From: DATLZC01 sp037444005
Lineage (GTDB): Bacteria; Chloroflexota; Dehalococcoidia; DSTF01; JACRBR01
Reading direction: 5' to 3'
Length of the DNA: 35,079 nucleotides
Assembly (NCBI GenBank): GCA_037444005.1
Contig: JBBING010000017.1
Location: 1 to 35,079 of the forward strand
Positions 24,914 through 31,535 of the stretch are shown here, piece by piece. Below the pieces are notes generated by a model, which saw only the letters and a list, made by a program, of their open reading frames with translations, ran no database searches and was not told where the DNA came from. Position 1 is the first letter of the stretch, and each line of letters opens with the position of its first letter. A program made the translations under genes and the position numbers.

Positions 24914-25822
24914 TCAGCGCTGCGCTTCCAGCGCCTCCACGCTCAACGTCGCCACGAACGGCAAGTTGCGGAACTTCTGTCCGAAATCGAGCCCGTACCC
25001 CACCAGGAACTCGTCCGGCACCTCGAACCCGACGTAGTCCAGCGGCACATCCACCAGCCGCCGCACCCGCTTATCGAGGAGGGCGCACACCTTGAGACTC
25101 TTCGGGTTGCGGGCCTCCAGGTATCGCAGGAGCGTGTTCAACGTCATGCCGGTGTCGACGATGTCCTCGACCACCAGCACGTCGCGACCTTCGATGCTCA
25201 GGTCCAGGTCCTTGACAATCCGCACGGCGCCGGCGCGGTCACCCTCGTAGGACGAGATGGCCATGAAATCGATGACCACGGGCAGCGACACGTGACGCAT
25301 GAGGTCGGCCATGAAGCACGTGACGCCCTTGAGCACGCCGACGAAGACCGGCTCCCTGCCCGCATAGTCACGCGAGATCTGTGCGCCCAGCTCCTCGACC
25401 CGGCGCTCGAGCTCCGACTGCGAGATGAGCACGTCCTGGATCGCCATCGCCTCCGTTTCCGAGAGAGGACCGAAGCCGTACTTCGCCAGCAGCCGGAGGT
25501 AATCCTTGCGGTACAGCAGCTTGATCTGCACATCGGGGTAGAGCTCCCGGAACTGGCGCAGCTTCCGGTGCTTTTCCGTCACGAGACCTTGCTTGAGGGT
25601 GGTGAGCTCGATGTACAGGTCGAGCGCCGGCAGATAGAAGTCTGGAGTGAAGGCTTCCACCAGCCGGTCGCCCTCATAGCGGAGCGGGAACGACCGTGGT
25701 TCGTACTCCCATTCCAGGCCGTAGAAGTCCAGGAGCCGCGCGAACTCCTCCTCGCTCTCGTTCGCAAAGCGCACCGCGCCCGCTTTTCCGGCAGGACGAC
25801 GGAGGAGAGGGCTCGCGGTCAT
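24914..25822 (-). CDS. hpt: Fusion of a PD-(D/E)XK-like nuclease domain with hypoxanthine phosphoribosyltransferase
   Basis: A 302-residue two-domain protein. The C-terminal part (about 125-302) is HGPRT: GVLKGVTCFMADLMRHV, DFMAISSYEG, the PRPP-binding VLVVEDIVDTGMTL (215-228) and LDYVGFEVPDEFLVGYGLD (261-279). It makes IMP/GMP from hypoxanthine/guanine and PRPP. The N-terminal part (about 15-118) looks like a restriction-endonuclease fold: SEEEFARLL, EYEP, then TPDFYLP with D61 and IELT with E72, followed by K77. The usual E-x-K lysine is Thr74, so catalysis is uncertain. ATG at 25822 is eight bases after the TetR stop, hence co-transcription is likely; longer upstream readings cross the TetR gene. 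Confidence 0.85.
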   Translation of the reverse strand: MTASPLLRRPAGKAGAVRFANESEEEFARLLDFYGLEWEYEPRSFPLRYEGDRLVEAFTPDFYLPALDLYIELTTLKQGLVTEKHRKLRQFRELYPDVQIKLLYRKDYLRLLAKYGFGPLSETEAMAIQDVLISQSELERRVEELGAQISRDYAGREPVFVGVLKGVTCFMADLMRHVSLPVVIDFMAISSYEGDRAGAVRIVKDLDLSIEGRDVLVVEDIVDTGMTLNTLLRYLEARNPKSLKVCALLDKRVRRLVDVPLDYVGFEVPDEFLVGYGLDFGQKFRNLPFVATLSVEALEAQR

Positions 25823-25830
25823 GGGGAGAC

Positions 25831-26505
25831 TCAGGTCAGGATGCCGCGCAGGATGGTGCTCGTCGCTTGACGGACCCGCTCGACCAGCTCCTCCGGAGGT
25901 CCGTCCGCGCCCCTGGCGCGGCGCGACGGCAGTGACATGAGATAGTCGGTGAAACACGCGACGGTCAGGAGCATCAGGTCTTGCGACACCTGGGCGGAAT
26001 CGATGGCGCGGAGCTCGCCCCGCTCGACGAGGATATCGAGAATGCGCGCCTGGGCCCGCTGCCACCGGTCGGCCAGCATCCGGTACTCCTCGGCGGCGAT
26101 GGGGTCTTCGCCCATCGCCTCCATGAGCAGGACCTTCATGACGTCGCGGTTGCGGTACATGATGTGGAGGGCGCCCTGGCAGATGCGGTGAATGACTTCG
26201 CCCGCCGGCGCCTGGACGTTCGCCCGCTCAAGCTCGCTCAGCGCCGGCGTGAAGCCGCGCTCCTCGAGTAACGCCTCGAACAGCTCGCGTTTCGATGAGA
26301 AGTGGTAGTAGATGGCAGCGTCGGTAATGCCTGCGGCCTGCGCGATGTCGCGCACGCTCGTGCGCGCGAAGCCCTTGTCCGAAAAGAGCCGCAGTGATGC
26401 GTCGAGAATCTGCTTTCGTGTCAGCGGCCCGCGCCGGAGCTTGCGCGCCCGGCCGGGCGTAGGCTCAGCCGTCGTGGTCAGCGATCCGCCTCCCGTTCTT
26501 AGCAA
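25831..26505 (-). CDS. TetR/AcrR-family transcriptional regulator
   Basis: A 224-residue repressor-type protein. The TetR HTH is seen at about 30-75: RKQILDASLRLFSDKGFARTSVRDIAQAAG and the turn TDAAIYYHFSSKRELFEALL. The C-terminal ligand domain is helical and not specific. Start is TTG at 26505: minus-strand TATTCT lies five bases before it with TTGACG 17 nt upstream, so the transcript is probably leaderless. A degenerate copy of the palindrome found before the diiron gene overlaps this start and -10 box, which suggests autoregulation. It is divergent from the diiron protein gene and upstream of the nuclease-like/HGPRT gene. Confidence 0.9.
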   Translation of the reverse strand: MLRTGGGSLTTTAEPTPGRARKLRRGPLTRKQILDASLRLFSDKGFARTSVRDIAQAAGITDAAIYYHFSSKRELFEALLEERGFTPALSELERANVQAPAGEVIHRICQGALHIMYRNRDVMKVLLMEAMGEDPIAAEEYRMLADRWQRAQARILDILVERGELRAIDSAQVSQDLMLLTVACFTDYLMSLPSRRARGADGPPEELVERVRQATSTILRGILT

Positions 26506-26513
26506 TTTCTAGA
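26498..26513. promoter_or_regulatory. Degenerate TetR operator copy over the TetR start
   Basis: CTTAGCAATTTCTAGA matches 11 of 16 positions of the perfect palindrome at 26690-26705, with the left half CTTAGC identical. It overlaps the TTG start codon and the -10 box of the TetR gene. Confidence 0.45.
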
Positions 26514-26539
26514 ATACGCCTTCACCCCGCGACCGTCAA
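26511..26539 (-). promoter_or_regulatory. Promoter of the TetR gene (leaderless arrangement)
   Basis: Read on the minus strand: TTGACG (26534-26539), a 17-nt spacer and TATTCT (26511-26516), then five bases to the TTG start codon. Confidence 0.65.
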
Positions 26540-26689
26540 CGCGAGACTAGAACGAAGATTCGACCGCCATCCCCCTCATCGCCTTGGGGTTCATGCATCA
26601 GGAGGCGGCCGCACGCCGCAGCGGATTCCGGCCAGCTCGGGCGTCTTTGATGCATCTGCCTCTCGTCACGCATCAGGCCCCAGCCGTAC

Positions 26690-26705
26690 CTTAGCGATCG
26701 CTAAG
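26690..26705. promoter_or_regulatory. Perfect 16-bp palindrome, likely TetR operator
   Basis: CTTAGCGATCGCTAAG is a perfect 16-bp palindrome that ends five bases before the AAGGAG ribosome-binding site (26711-26715) of the diiron protein gene. Size and symmetry suit a TetR-family site, and the TetR gene is divergent next to it. It overlaps a weak -10-like TACCTT (26687-26692). Confidence 0.6.
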
Positions 26706-26723
26706 TCAGAAAGGAGCGCTCCC

Positions 26724-27785
26724 ATGGCCGTCGATGCAGACACCCTGGAGATGCTACGGACGGAGCCGGAGCCGCCGGAGCTCGACCTGAGCTGGCTCGA
26801 TCCGGGCACCGAGTGGGGCATCCGCGCCCGCCCGAGCCGCCGAGGGCTCACGCTGGACGACATCAACATCGGCTCGTACGGCGAGATCCCCGAGTACTCG
26901 CACAACGAGACGATGCTCCAGCGGGGCGCGGCTCGCCGCGACGGCACGCCCCGCACCGGCTGGCGCGTCCACGACCGGGGCTCCGTCTGGTCCGATAACG
27001 CGACGCTCCTGTACGAGGAGGCCGTGCAGCGCCAGTGGTCGTCGGCGACGGACATCCCGTGGGAGACGCTGGAGCCTCTGCCCGACGAACTCGAGCTGGC
27101 CATGTGCCAGCTCTGCACCTTCCTCACGGAGGTGGAGTTCATCGCCGGGGATACCCCGGGGAAGTGGCTGCCCAGGGTGTCGAACGACCACTACGAAGTG
27201 AAGCTCTTCCTCGCCTCGCAGATCATGGACGAGGCGCGTCATCTCGACGTGTTCCGCAAGCGGGCGCTCGCCAACGGCGGCGGCCTGTTGAGCGCCGGTC
27301 CGGGCACAGGACTGCGGGCCATCATCGACTCGCAGGACTTCTCCGAGATGTCCGCCATCATGCATCTCGTGGGGGAGGGATTCATCCAGAGCCTGTTCCG
27401 CTCGGGCGAGCTCATCTCCACGAACGAAGCGGAGAAGCGCATTTTCCGACTCGCCGCGCAGGACGAATCCCGCCACGTGGCCTTCGGCGTCATGCACATG
27501 AAGTACATCCTCGAGACCGAGCCCTGGCGGCGGGAGGAGCTGCATTCCTATCTGGACATCGGCGAGGGCATCTTCGCCGCCACAGGCGTCTCTGTGAATC
27601 CGGCCTCGATGGAGTCGCTCGCCATCCTGCTCGGCGGCGGGCTGAAGAAGATCGACGAGGGCATCCGGATGCTGCTGGCGGTGCGCAGACGTCAGGTCCA
27701 GGAGTACGTCCACCGGCTCGAAGTGGCGGGCCTCGGAGAGCGCAAGGATCGGATCTCCCCCCGCATGCGCATGTTTCTCGACTGA
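26724..27785 (+). CDS. Ferritin-like diiron protein (R2-like/AurF-like oxygenase family)
   Basis: A 353-residue helical protein with a complete diiron ligand set: E136 (in FLTEVEF), E170-xx-H173 (DEARH), E218 (VGEGF) and E248-xx-H251 (DESRH). Two ExxH motifs plus two single glutamates are the ligands of ferritin-like oxidases, R2 subunits and AurF-type N-oxygenases. No radical-Tyr role can be read with confidence, and no ribonucleotide reductase large subunit is nearby, so an oxygenase acting on an unknown substrate is more likely. ATG at 26724 behind AAGGAG. It is probably repressed by the divergent TetR protein through the palindrome at 26690-26705. Confidence 0.85.
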   Translation: MAVDADTLEMLRTEPEPPELDLSWLDPGTEWGIRARPSRRGLTLDDINIGSYGEIPEYSHNETMLQRGAARRDGTPRTGWRVHDRGSVWSDNATLLYEEAVQRQWSSATDIPWETLEPLPDELELAMCQLCTFLTEVEFIAGDTPGKWLPRVSNDHYEVKLFLASQIMDEARHLDVFRKRALANGGGLLSAGPGTGLRAIIDSQDFSEMSAIMHLVGEGFIQSLFRSGELISTNEAEKRIFRLAAQDESRHVAFGVMHMKYILETEPWRREELHSYLDIGEGIFAATGVSVNPASMESLAILLGGGLKKIDEGIRMLLAVRRRQVQEYVHRLEVAGLGERKDRISPRMRMFLD

Positions 27786-27810
27786 CGTATCCCGGCCTGG
27801 CGCCCCCGTG

Positions 27811-27838
27811 AAGGCCGGTCCCGTCGCGGACCGGCCTT
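27811..27838 (+). terminator. Stem-loop after the diiron protein gene
   Basis: A perfect 11-bp inverted repeat, AAGGCCGGTCC (27811-27821) and GGACCGGCCTT (27828-27838), with a 6-nt loop lies 25 nt after the stop. It is followed by CGAGTTGATCTCGTT, moderately T-rich. Confidence 0.65.
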
Positions 27839-27862
27839 CGAGTTGATCTCGTTCGCGGGCCG

Positions 27863-28678
27863 ATGTACCTTGGCGCCGAATCGACCGCCCGCAAAGGGGG
27901 CCCTGCGATCGCGTTCCGAGACCTTCAGCGAGCCTGGGAGCTCCTGTTCCTTCTGACCCGCCGCGAGCTCAAACTGCGCTACCAGGACACCGCCCTGGGC
28001 TTTATCTGGTCGCTGTTCAAACCCCTGTTGCTCGCGGCCGTGCTGTTCGTCGCCCTCAAGCAGATCGTCCGGATCGACGTCGAGGACTACCACCTCGTGT
28101 TGCTCACGGCCATCTTCCCCTGGACGTGGTTCCAGACGTCGCTGCTGATCGCGACGCCCGCCTTCGCCTCCAACGGCGCGCTGATCAAGAAGGTGCGGTT
28201 TCCGCGCGCGGTCCTGCCGCTCTCGACCATCACCAATAACGGCGTCCAGTTCGCCCTCTCGCTGCCCATCGTCGCCCTCGCGGTGGTCATCAGCGGCGAG
28301 CGGCCGTCGCCCGTCTGGCTCATCGGCGTCCCGGTGCTGGGATTCGTGCAGCTGGTGCTCATGATGGGCGTGGCGCTGTTCATCGCGTCGCTCGATGTGT
28401 TCTTCCGCGACCTGGAGCACCTCATCGAGGTGGTGCTTCAGCTCTGGTTTTATGTCACGCCCGTCATCTATCCGCTCGCCATCGTGCCCGACCGATGGGA
28501 GCTCTATCTGCGCCTCAACCCCATGACCCCCGTGATCGAGGGGTGGCGCCAGCTCTTCATGCACAACACGATGCCCGCCGGTGAGCTGTGGCCCGCGCTC
28601 GTGTTCTCGGCGGCCGCCATCGCGATCGGCGCGTTCACATTCCAGCGCACGCAGGGGAGCTTCGCCGATGCCCTCTAG
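27863..28678 (+). CDS. wzm: ABC-2 type polysaccharide exporter permease (Wzm-like)
   Basis: A 271-residue membrane protein of the ABC-2 family that exports O-antigen/teichoic-acid-like glycans. The cytosolic N-terminus WELLFLLTRRELKLRYQDTALGFIWSL is the family signature (about 22-48), followed by six hydrophobic segments, e.g. PLLLAAVLFVALKQIV, FPWTWFQTSLLIATP, LVLMMGVALFIASLDVFFRDL and YVTPVIYPL. ATG at 27863 lacks a good SD, while AAAGGGGG lies ~27 nt downstream, so a later start is possible. The end overlaps the ATPase start by 11 bases. Confidence 0.92.
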   Translation: MYLGAESTARKGGPAIAFRDLQRAWELLFLLTRRELKLRYQDTALGFIWSLFKPLLLAAVLFVALKQIVRIDVEDYHLVLLTAIFPWTWFQTSLLIATPAFASNGALIKKVRFPRAVLPLSTITNNGVQFALSLPIVALAVVISGERPSPVWLIGVPVLGFVQLVLMMGVALFIASLDVFFRDLEHLIEVVLQLWFYVTPVIYPLAIVPDRWELYLRLNPMTPVIEGWRQLFMHNTMPAGELWPALVFSAAAIAIGAFTFQRTQGSFADAL

Positions 28679-29498
28679 TTCCTCCGGCGCGCCTGCGATC
28701 GTGCTCGAAGGCGTGGTGAAGCAGTACTCGCTCTCGCTCCAGCGGGAGGCCACCGACCTCAAGACGGCCATGTTGCACCTGCCCCGCTTTCTGTCCCGGG
28801 CCCGCCGTCCCTTCACCGCTCTCGACGGCATCGATCTCACCATCGAGCGCGGCGAAAGCTTCGGCATCATCGGCCCCAACGGCTCCGGGAAGAGCACGAT
28901 GCTGCGCATCATGGCGGGCATCACGCCCCCGACCCGCGGCCGGGTCATCACCAACGGGCGCGTCTCGGCGCTGCTCGAACTGGGGTCGGGCTTTCACCCG
29001 CGGATCACCGGCCGTGAGAACGCCATTCTGAACGCGGTGCTTCTCGGTCTGACGCTGAAGGAAGCGCGGGAAGTCCTCCCCGACATCATCGAGTTCTCCG
29101 AGCTGGGCGACTTCATCGACCAGCCCATGCGAACGTACTCCTCGGGCATGTACTTCCGGCTCGGGTTCGCCGTGGCCGTTCACGTCAAACCTGAGATTCT
29201 GCTCATCGACGAGGTCCTGGCGGTCGGGGACGCCGAGTTCCAGCACAAGTGCCTGAACCACATCGGCGAGCTTCGGAAGCAGGGGGTGACGCTCGTCCTC
29301 GTCACCCACGACCTCATGAAGGTGCCCGAGTTCTGCGACCGGGCCATCTTGCTCGAAGGCGGCCGCATCACCGACCATGGCCATCCGCAGCGGGTCGTCC
29401 ACAACTACCTCGAGCGCGTCGAGCGGCTCCTCGCCCTGAGCGAGGCCGAACTCGAACGGCTCCGGCAGGAGCAGCAGTCGAAGGCGGCGTCAGGATGA
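28668..29498 (+). CDS. wzt: ABC transporter ATP-binding protein of a glycan exporter (Wzt-like, short form)
   Basis: A 276-residue ATPase partner of the permease. Walker A GPNGSGKST (69-77), signature TYSSGMYFRLGFA, Walker B ILLIDEVLAVGD and switch His THD are intact. The N-terminal extension (RFLSRARRPFTALDGIDL) is typical of the Wzt/TagH group. It ends soon after the nucleotide-binding domain and lacks the C-terminal carbohydrate-binding domain of long Wzt proteins, so substrate selection may be through other partners. ATG at 28668 lies inside the permease gene behind GGGGAG; longer upstream readings are shadows. The stop overlaps the next start (ATGA). Confidence 0.94.
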   Translation: MPSSSSGAPAIVLEGVVKQYSLSLQREATDLKTAMLHLPRFLSRARRPFTALDGIDLTIERGESFGIIGPNGSGKSTMLRIMAGITPPTRGRVITNGRVSALLELGSGFHPRITGRENAILNAVLLGLTLKEAREVLPDIIEFSELGDFIDQPMRTYSSGMYFRLGFAVAVHVKPEILLIDEVLAVGDAEFQHKCLNHIGELRKQGVTLVLVTHDLMKVPEFCDRAILLEGGRITDHGHPQRVVHNYLERVERLLALSEAELERLRQEQQSKAASG

Positions 29499-30064
29499 AG
29501 ATGGTACGGCTCGACTTCGGTGGTCTGACGTCGGGCATCCGCGCGATCCAGGTGGGACAGCGCGACCGCCCCGGCCTGGACGTGCGGGCGGCGCTGGGAC
29601 CCAGGCTTCCGTTCCGTTCGGATAGCGTCGATGAGGTGTTTCTCGACGACGGACTCGCCCATGTCGACGACTTCGTCGGCACGCTCGAAGAGCTGTGGCG
29701 CATCTGCCTGCCCGGCGCGCTGATCCACCTGCGGCTGCCCCACGCCTCGTCTTCGTGGGCGGCGACTCGTGACCCGCGACATCCCCACCGGTTCACGCTC
29801 GAGACGTTCAACTACTTCGACCGGCGCTTCAAGGATCCCCACTGCCCCACGCGGGCGACCTTCCGCGTCGAGCAGGCCGAACTGCGCGTCACGGGAGCGC
29901 GGGGCGACCCCTCCGGGCTCGCGCTCGCCAGAGGGCCCATCGCGCGGTTCATCGAACGCTTCGCGAACCGCAACCGGGGCATGCAGTACCGCGCCGAACG
30001 CTGGTTCGCGGGACTGTTCGGCGGCTTTGAAGAGATGAGCGTCGTCCTCGCGGTCGAGAAGTAG
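29495..30064 (+). CDS. Degenerate methyltransferase-like protein of the glycan cassette
   Basis: A 189-residue protein. It resembles the second half of a class I SAM-dependent methyltransferase: LPFRSDSVDEVFLDDGLAHVDDFVGTLEELWRICLPGALIHLRLPH (about 38-83) matches the strand-4/post-motif region of the Methyltransf_11 type. The GxGxG-type SAM loop that should come first is absent; the N-terminus KMVRLDFGGLTSGIRAIQVG is short. It may be a non-catalytic or partial family member. ATG shares ATGA with the Wzt stop, so it is translationally coupled to the exporter. Confidence 0.7.
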   Translation: MKMVRLDFGGLTSGIRAIQVGQRDRPGLDVRAALGPRLPFRSDSVDEVFLDDGLAHVDDFVGTLEELWRICLPGALIHLRLPHASSSWAATRDPRHPHRFTLETFNYFDRRFKDPHCPTRATFRVEQAELRVTGARGDPSGLALARGPIARFIERFANRNRGMQYRAERWFAGLFGGFEEMSVVLAVEK

Positions 30065-30078
30065 GACATCCCCGCGCC

Positions 30079-30867
30079 ATGCAGCCCGCGCGCCCTCCGA
30101 CGGTCGACCTCGACTACTCCGTGGAAGAGTTCCACGCGGGCGAACACCGCGACAGCGTCTTCTTCCACCAGCGGATCGAGGACGCCGTCGTCGAGCTCGC
30201 CACCGTACGCCGGACCGGCCGCGTCCTGGACGTGGCGTGCGGGCTCGGCAGGCAGGCCGCGCGCATCGCGTCCGCAGGGCCGGAGACGTGGGGCCTGGAG
30301 GCGTCGGACCGCATGATCGGCCTGGGCCGCTATCTGTACGACGGAAGCGGCGTCATCTACGTGCGGGGCATCGCCGAGGCGCTGCCCTTCGCCGACCGGC
30401 AGTTCGACCGCGTGGTGTGCCAGGGGGCGCTGGACCACTTCGCCGACGCTCCGTCCTTCATGCGCGAGGCCGCGCGCGTGCTCCGCCCGGGCGGCCGCGT
30501 CATCATCGCCCTCGCCAACTACGAGAGCCTCTCGTGCCGGCTGGGGCGCGGGCTGGCCCGTGTCAAGCGCGCGCTGGGCCGCCCGCTTCCTCCCGGGCGT
30601 CCTTACTGGGAGCCCCCCGAGGACCACAACGTCAAGGGGACCTACGCCTACGTCCGCAGCCTGGGGAGCGGCGCGCTCGAACTCGAGCGCTGCTTCGGCA
30701 TCTCGCTGCTCTGGCTGTTCAGCCGCTGGGGGCCGCTGCTCGACCGGCTCCCTCTCGACGTGGCGCGCGCCGTCTGGTCAGCCCTCGACGCCGTCGCCTA
30801 TCGGTTACCGTCGCTCGCCGATATGATGGTCTCGGTGTGGCGGCGCCCCGAAGATCCGCCGCCATGA
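30079..30867 (+). CDS. Class I SAM-dependent methyltransferase
   Basis: A 262-residue enzyme with motif I VLDVACGLGRQAARIA (about 49-64), an acidic ribose site (GLEASD), and the strand-4 region LPFADRQFDRVVCQGALDHFAD followed by REAARVLRPGGRVIIAL. This is the UbiE/Methyltransf_11 pattern. Substrate is unknown; its place in a glycan-export cassette suggests a sugar or lipid-linked precursor, as in O-methylated polysaccharides. It starts 14 nt after the previous gene; its stop overlaps the next start as ATGA. Confidence 0.88.
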   Translation: MQPARPPTVDLDYSVEEFHAGEHRDSVFFHQRIEDAVVELATVRRTGRVLDVACGLGRQAARIASAGPETWGLEASDRMIGLGRYLYDGSGVIYVRGIAEALPFADRQFDRVVCQGALDHFADAPSFMREAARVLRPGGRVIIALANYESLSCRLGRGLARVKRALGRPLPPGRPYWEPPEDHNVKGTYAYVRSLGSGALELERCFGISLLWLFSRWGPLLDRLPLDVARAVWSALDAVAYRLPSLADMMVSVWRRPEDPPP

Positions 30868-31526
30868 GCCCCCAGCGCATGGTGCTGAAACAGATTCGCG
30901 ACGATTACGACGCTTACGTCGACGCCGCCTTCAAAGTCGTCCCCGACCGTCCGCTCCGAGATCACCTGCAGGCGCGGGCCGAGCGCGCCGCCGCCATCGT
31001 CTTCGACGGCGCCTGGCCGGCGGTCGCTCTGTTCCGCCTGAAACGCTGGTTCCGGGAGCGCAAGCTCTATCCGCTCGGATGGCTGTGCGACGTGCTTTCC
31101 CGGGCGTTCTGGCACGTGTTCATCGGTCACAACGTCGAGGCGGGGCCGGGCCTCATCATCGCGCACGGCAACGTCGTCATCGACGGGAAGTGCACGCTGG
31201 GGCGTGATGTGCAGATCAGCCCCTTCGTCACCATCGGGCTCAGCAACAGCGCCCGCATCGGCTTCTCCCCCTACGGCCCCACCATCGGGAACAACGTCTA
31301 CATCGGGACGGGCGCCAAGGTGCTCGGACCTATCACGGTCGGCGACAACGTCCGTATCGGCGCCAACGCCGTCGTAATCGACGACGTCCCGCCGGACACC
31401 ACCGTCGTCGGCGTGCCGGCGCGCGTGGTCGGACCCAACCCCTGGACCGCAGGCGAGCTGGCGCCTTACGCCCCGAAAAAGCGACCGCGGCGGAGCGCCG
31501 ACAGTGACGGCGCGCAGCGCGCCTGA
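30864..31526 (+). CDS. Left-handed beta-helix (hexapeptide) acyltransferase, serine acetyltransferase-like
   Basis: A 220-residue protein. After a helical N-terminus (about 1-90) come hexapeptide turns: VEAGPGLIIAHGNVVIDGKCTLGRDVQISPFVTIG and, after an insert, IGNNVYIGTGAKVLGPITVGDNVRIGANAVVIDDVPP, then TTVVGVPARVVG (split over about 91-195). His in AHGN is the likely catalytic base. It is like CysE and the WcaB/NeuD-type acetyltransferases; the cassette points to acetylation of a glycan rather than of serine. ATG at 30864 is coupled to the previous gene (ATGA). Last gene of the cassette. Confidence 0.87.
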   Translation: MSPQRMVLKQIRDDYDAYVDAAFKVVPDRPLRDHLQARAERAAAIVFDGAWPAVALFRLKRWFRERKLYPLGWLCDVLSRAFWHVFIGHNVEAGPGLIIAHGNVVIDGKCTLGRDVQISPFVTIGLSNSARIGFSPYGPTIGNNVYIGTGAKVLGPITVGDNVRIGANAVVIDDVPPDTTVVGVPARVVGPNPWTAGELAPYAPKKRPRRSADSDGAQRA

Positions 31527-31535
31527 GCGCCGACG

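Noticed and set aside
26690..26705. HIP1-like element, because the palindrome contains GCGATCGC
   Set aside because: HIP1 is abundant in cyanobacteria; here I see this full palindrome once, at a promoter next to a TetR gene, so an operator is the simpler reading.
26724..27785. Class I ribonucleotide reductase small subunit
   Set aside because: The diiron ligands fit the superfamily, but there is no partner large subunit and the sequence context (TetR control) suits an oxygenase better.
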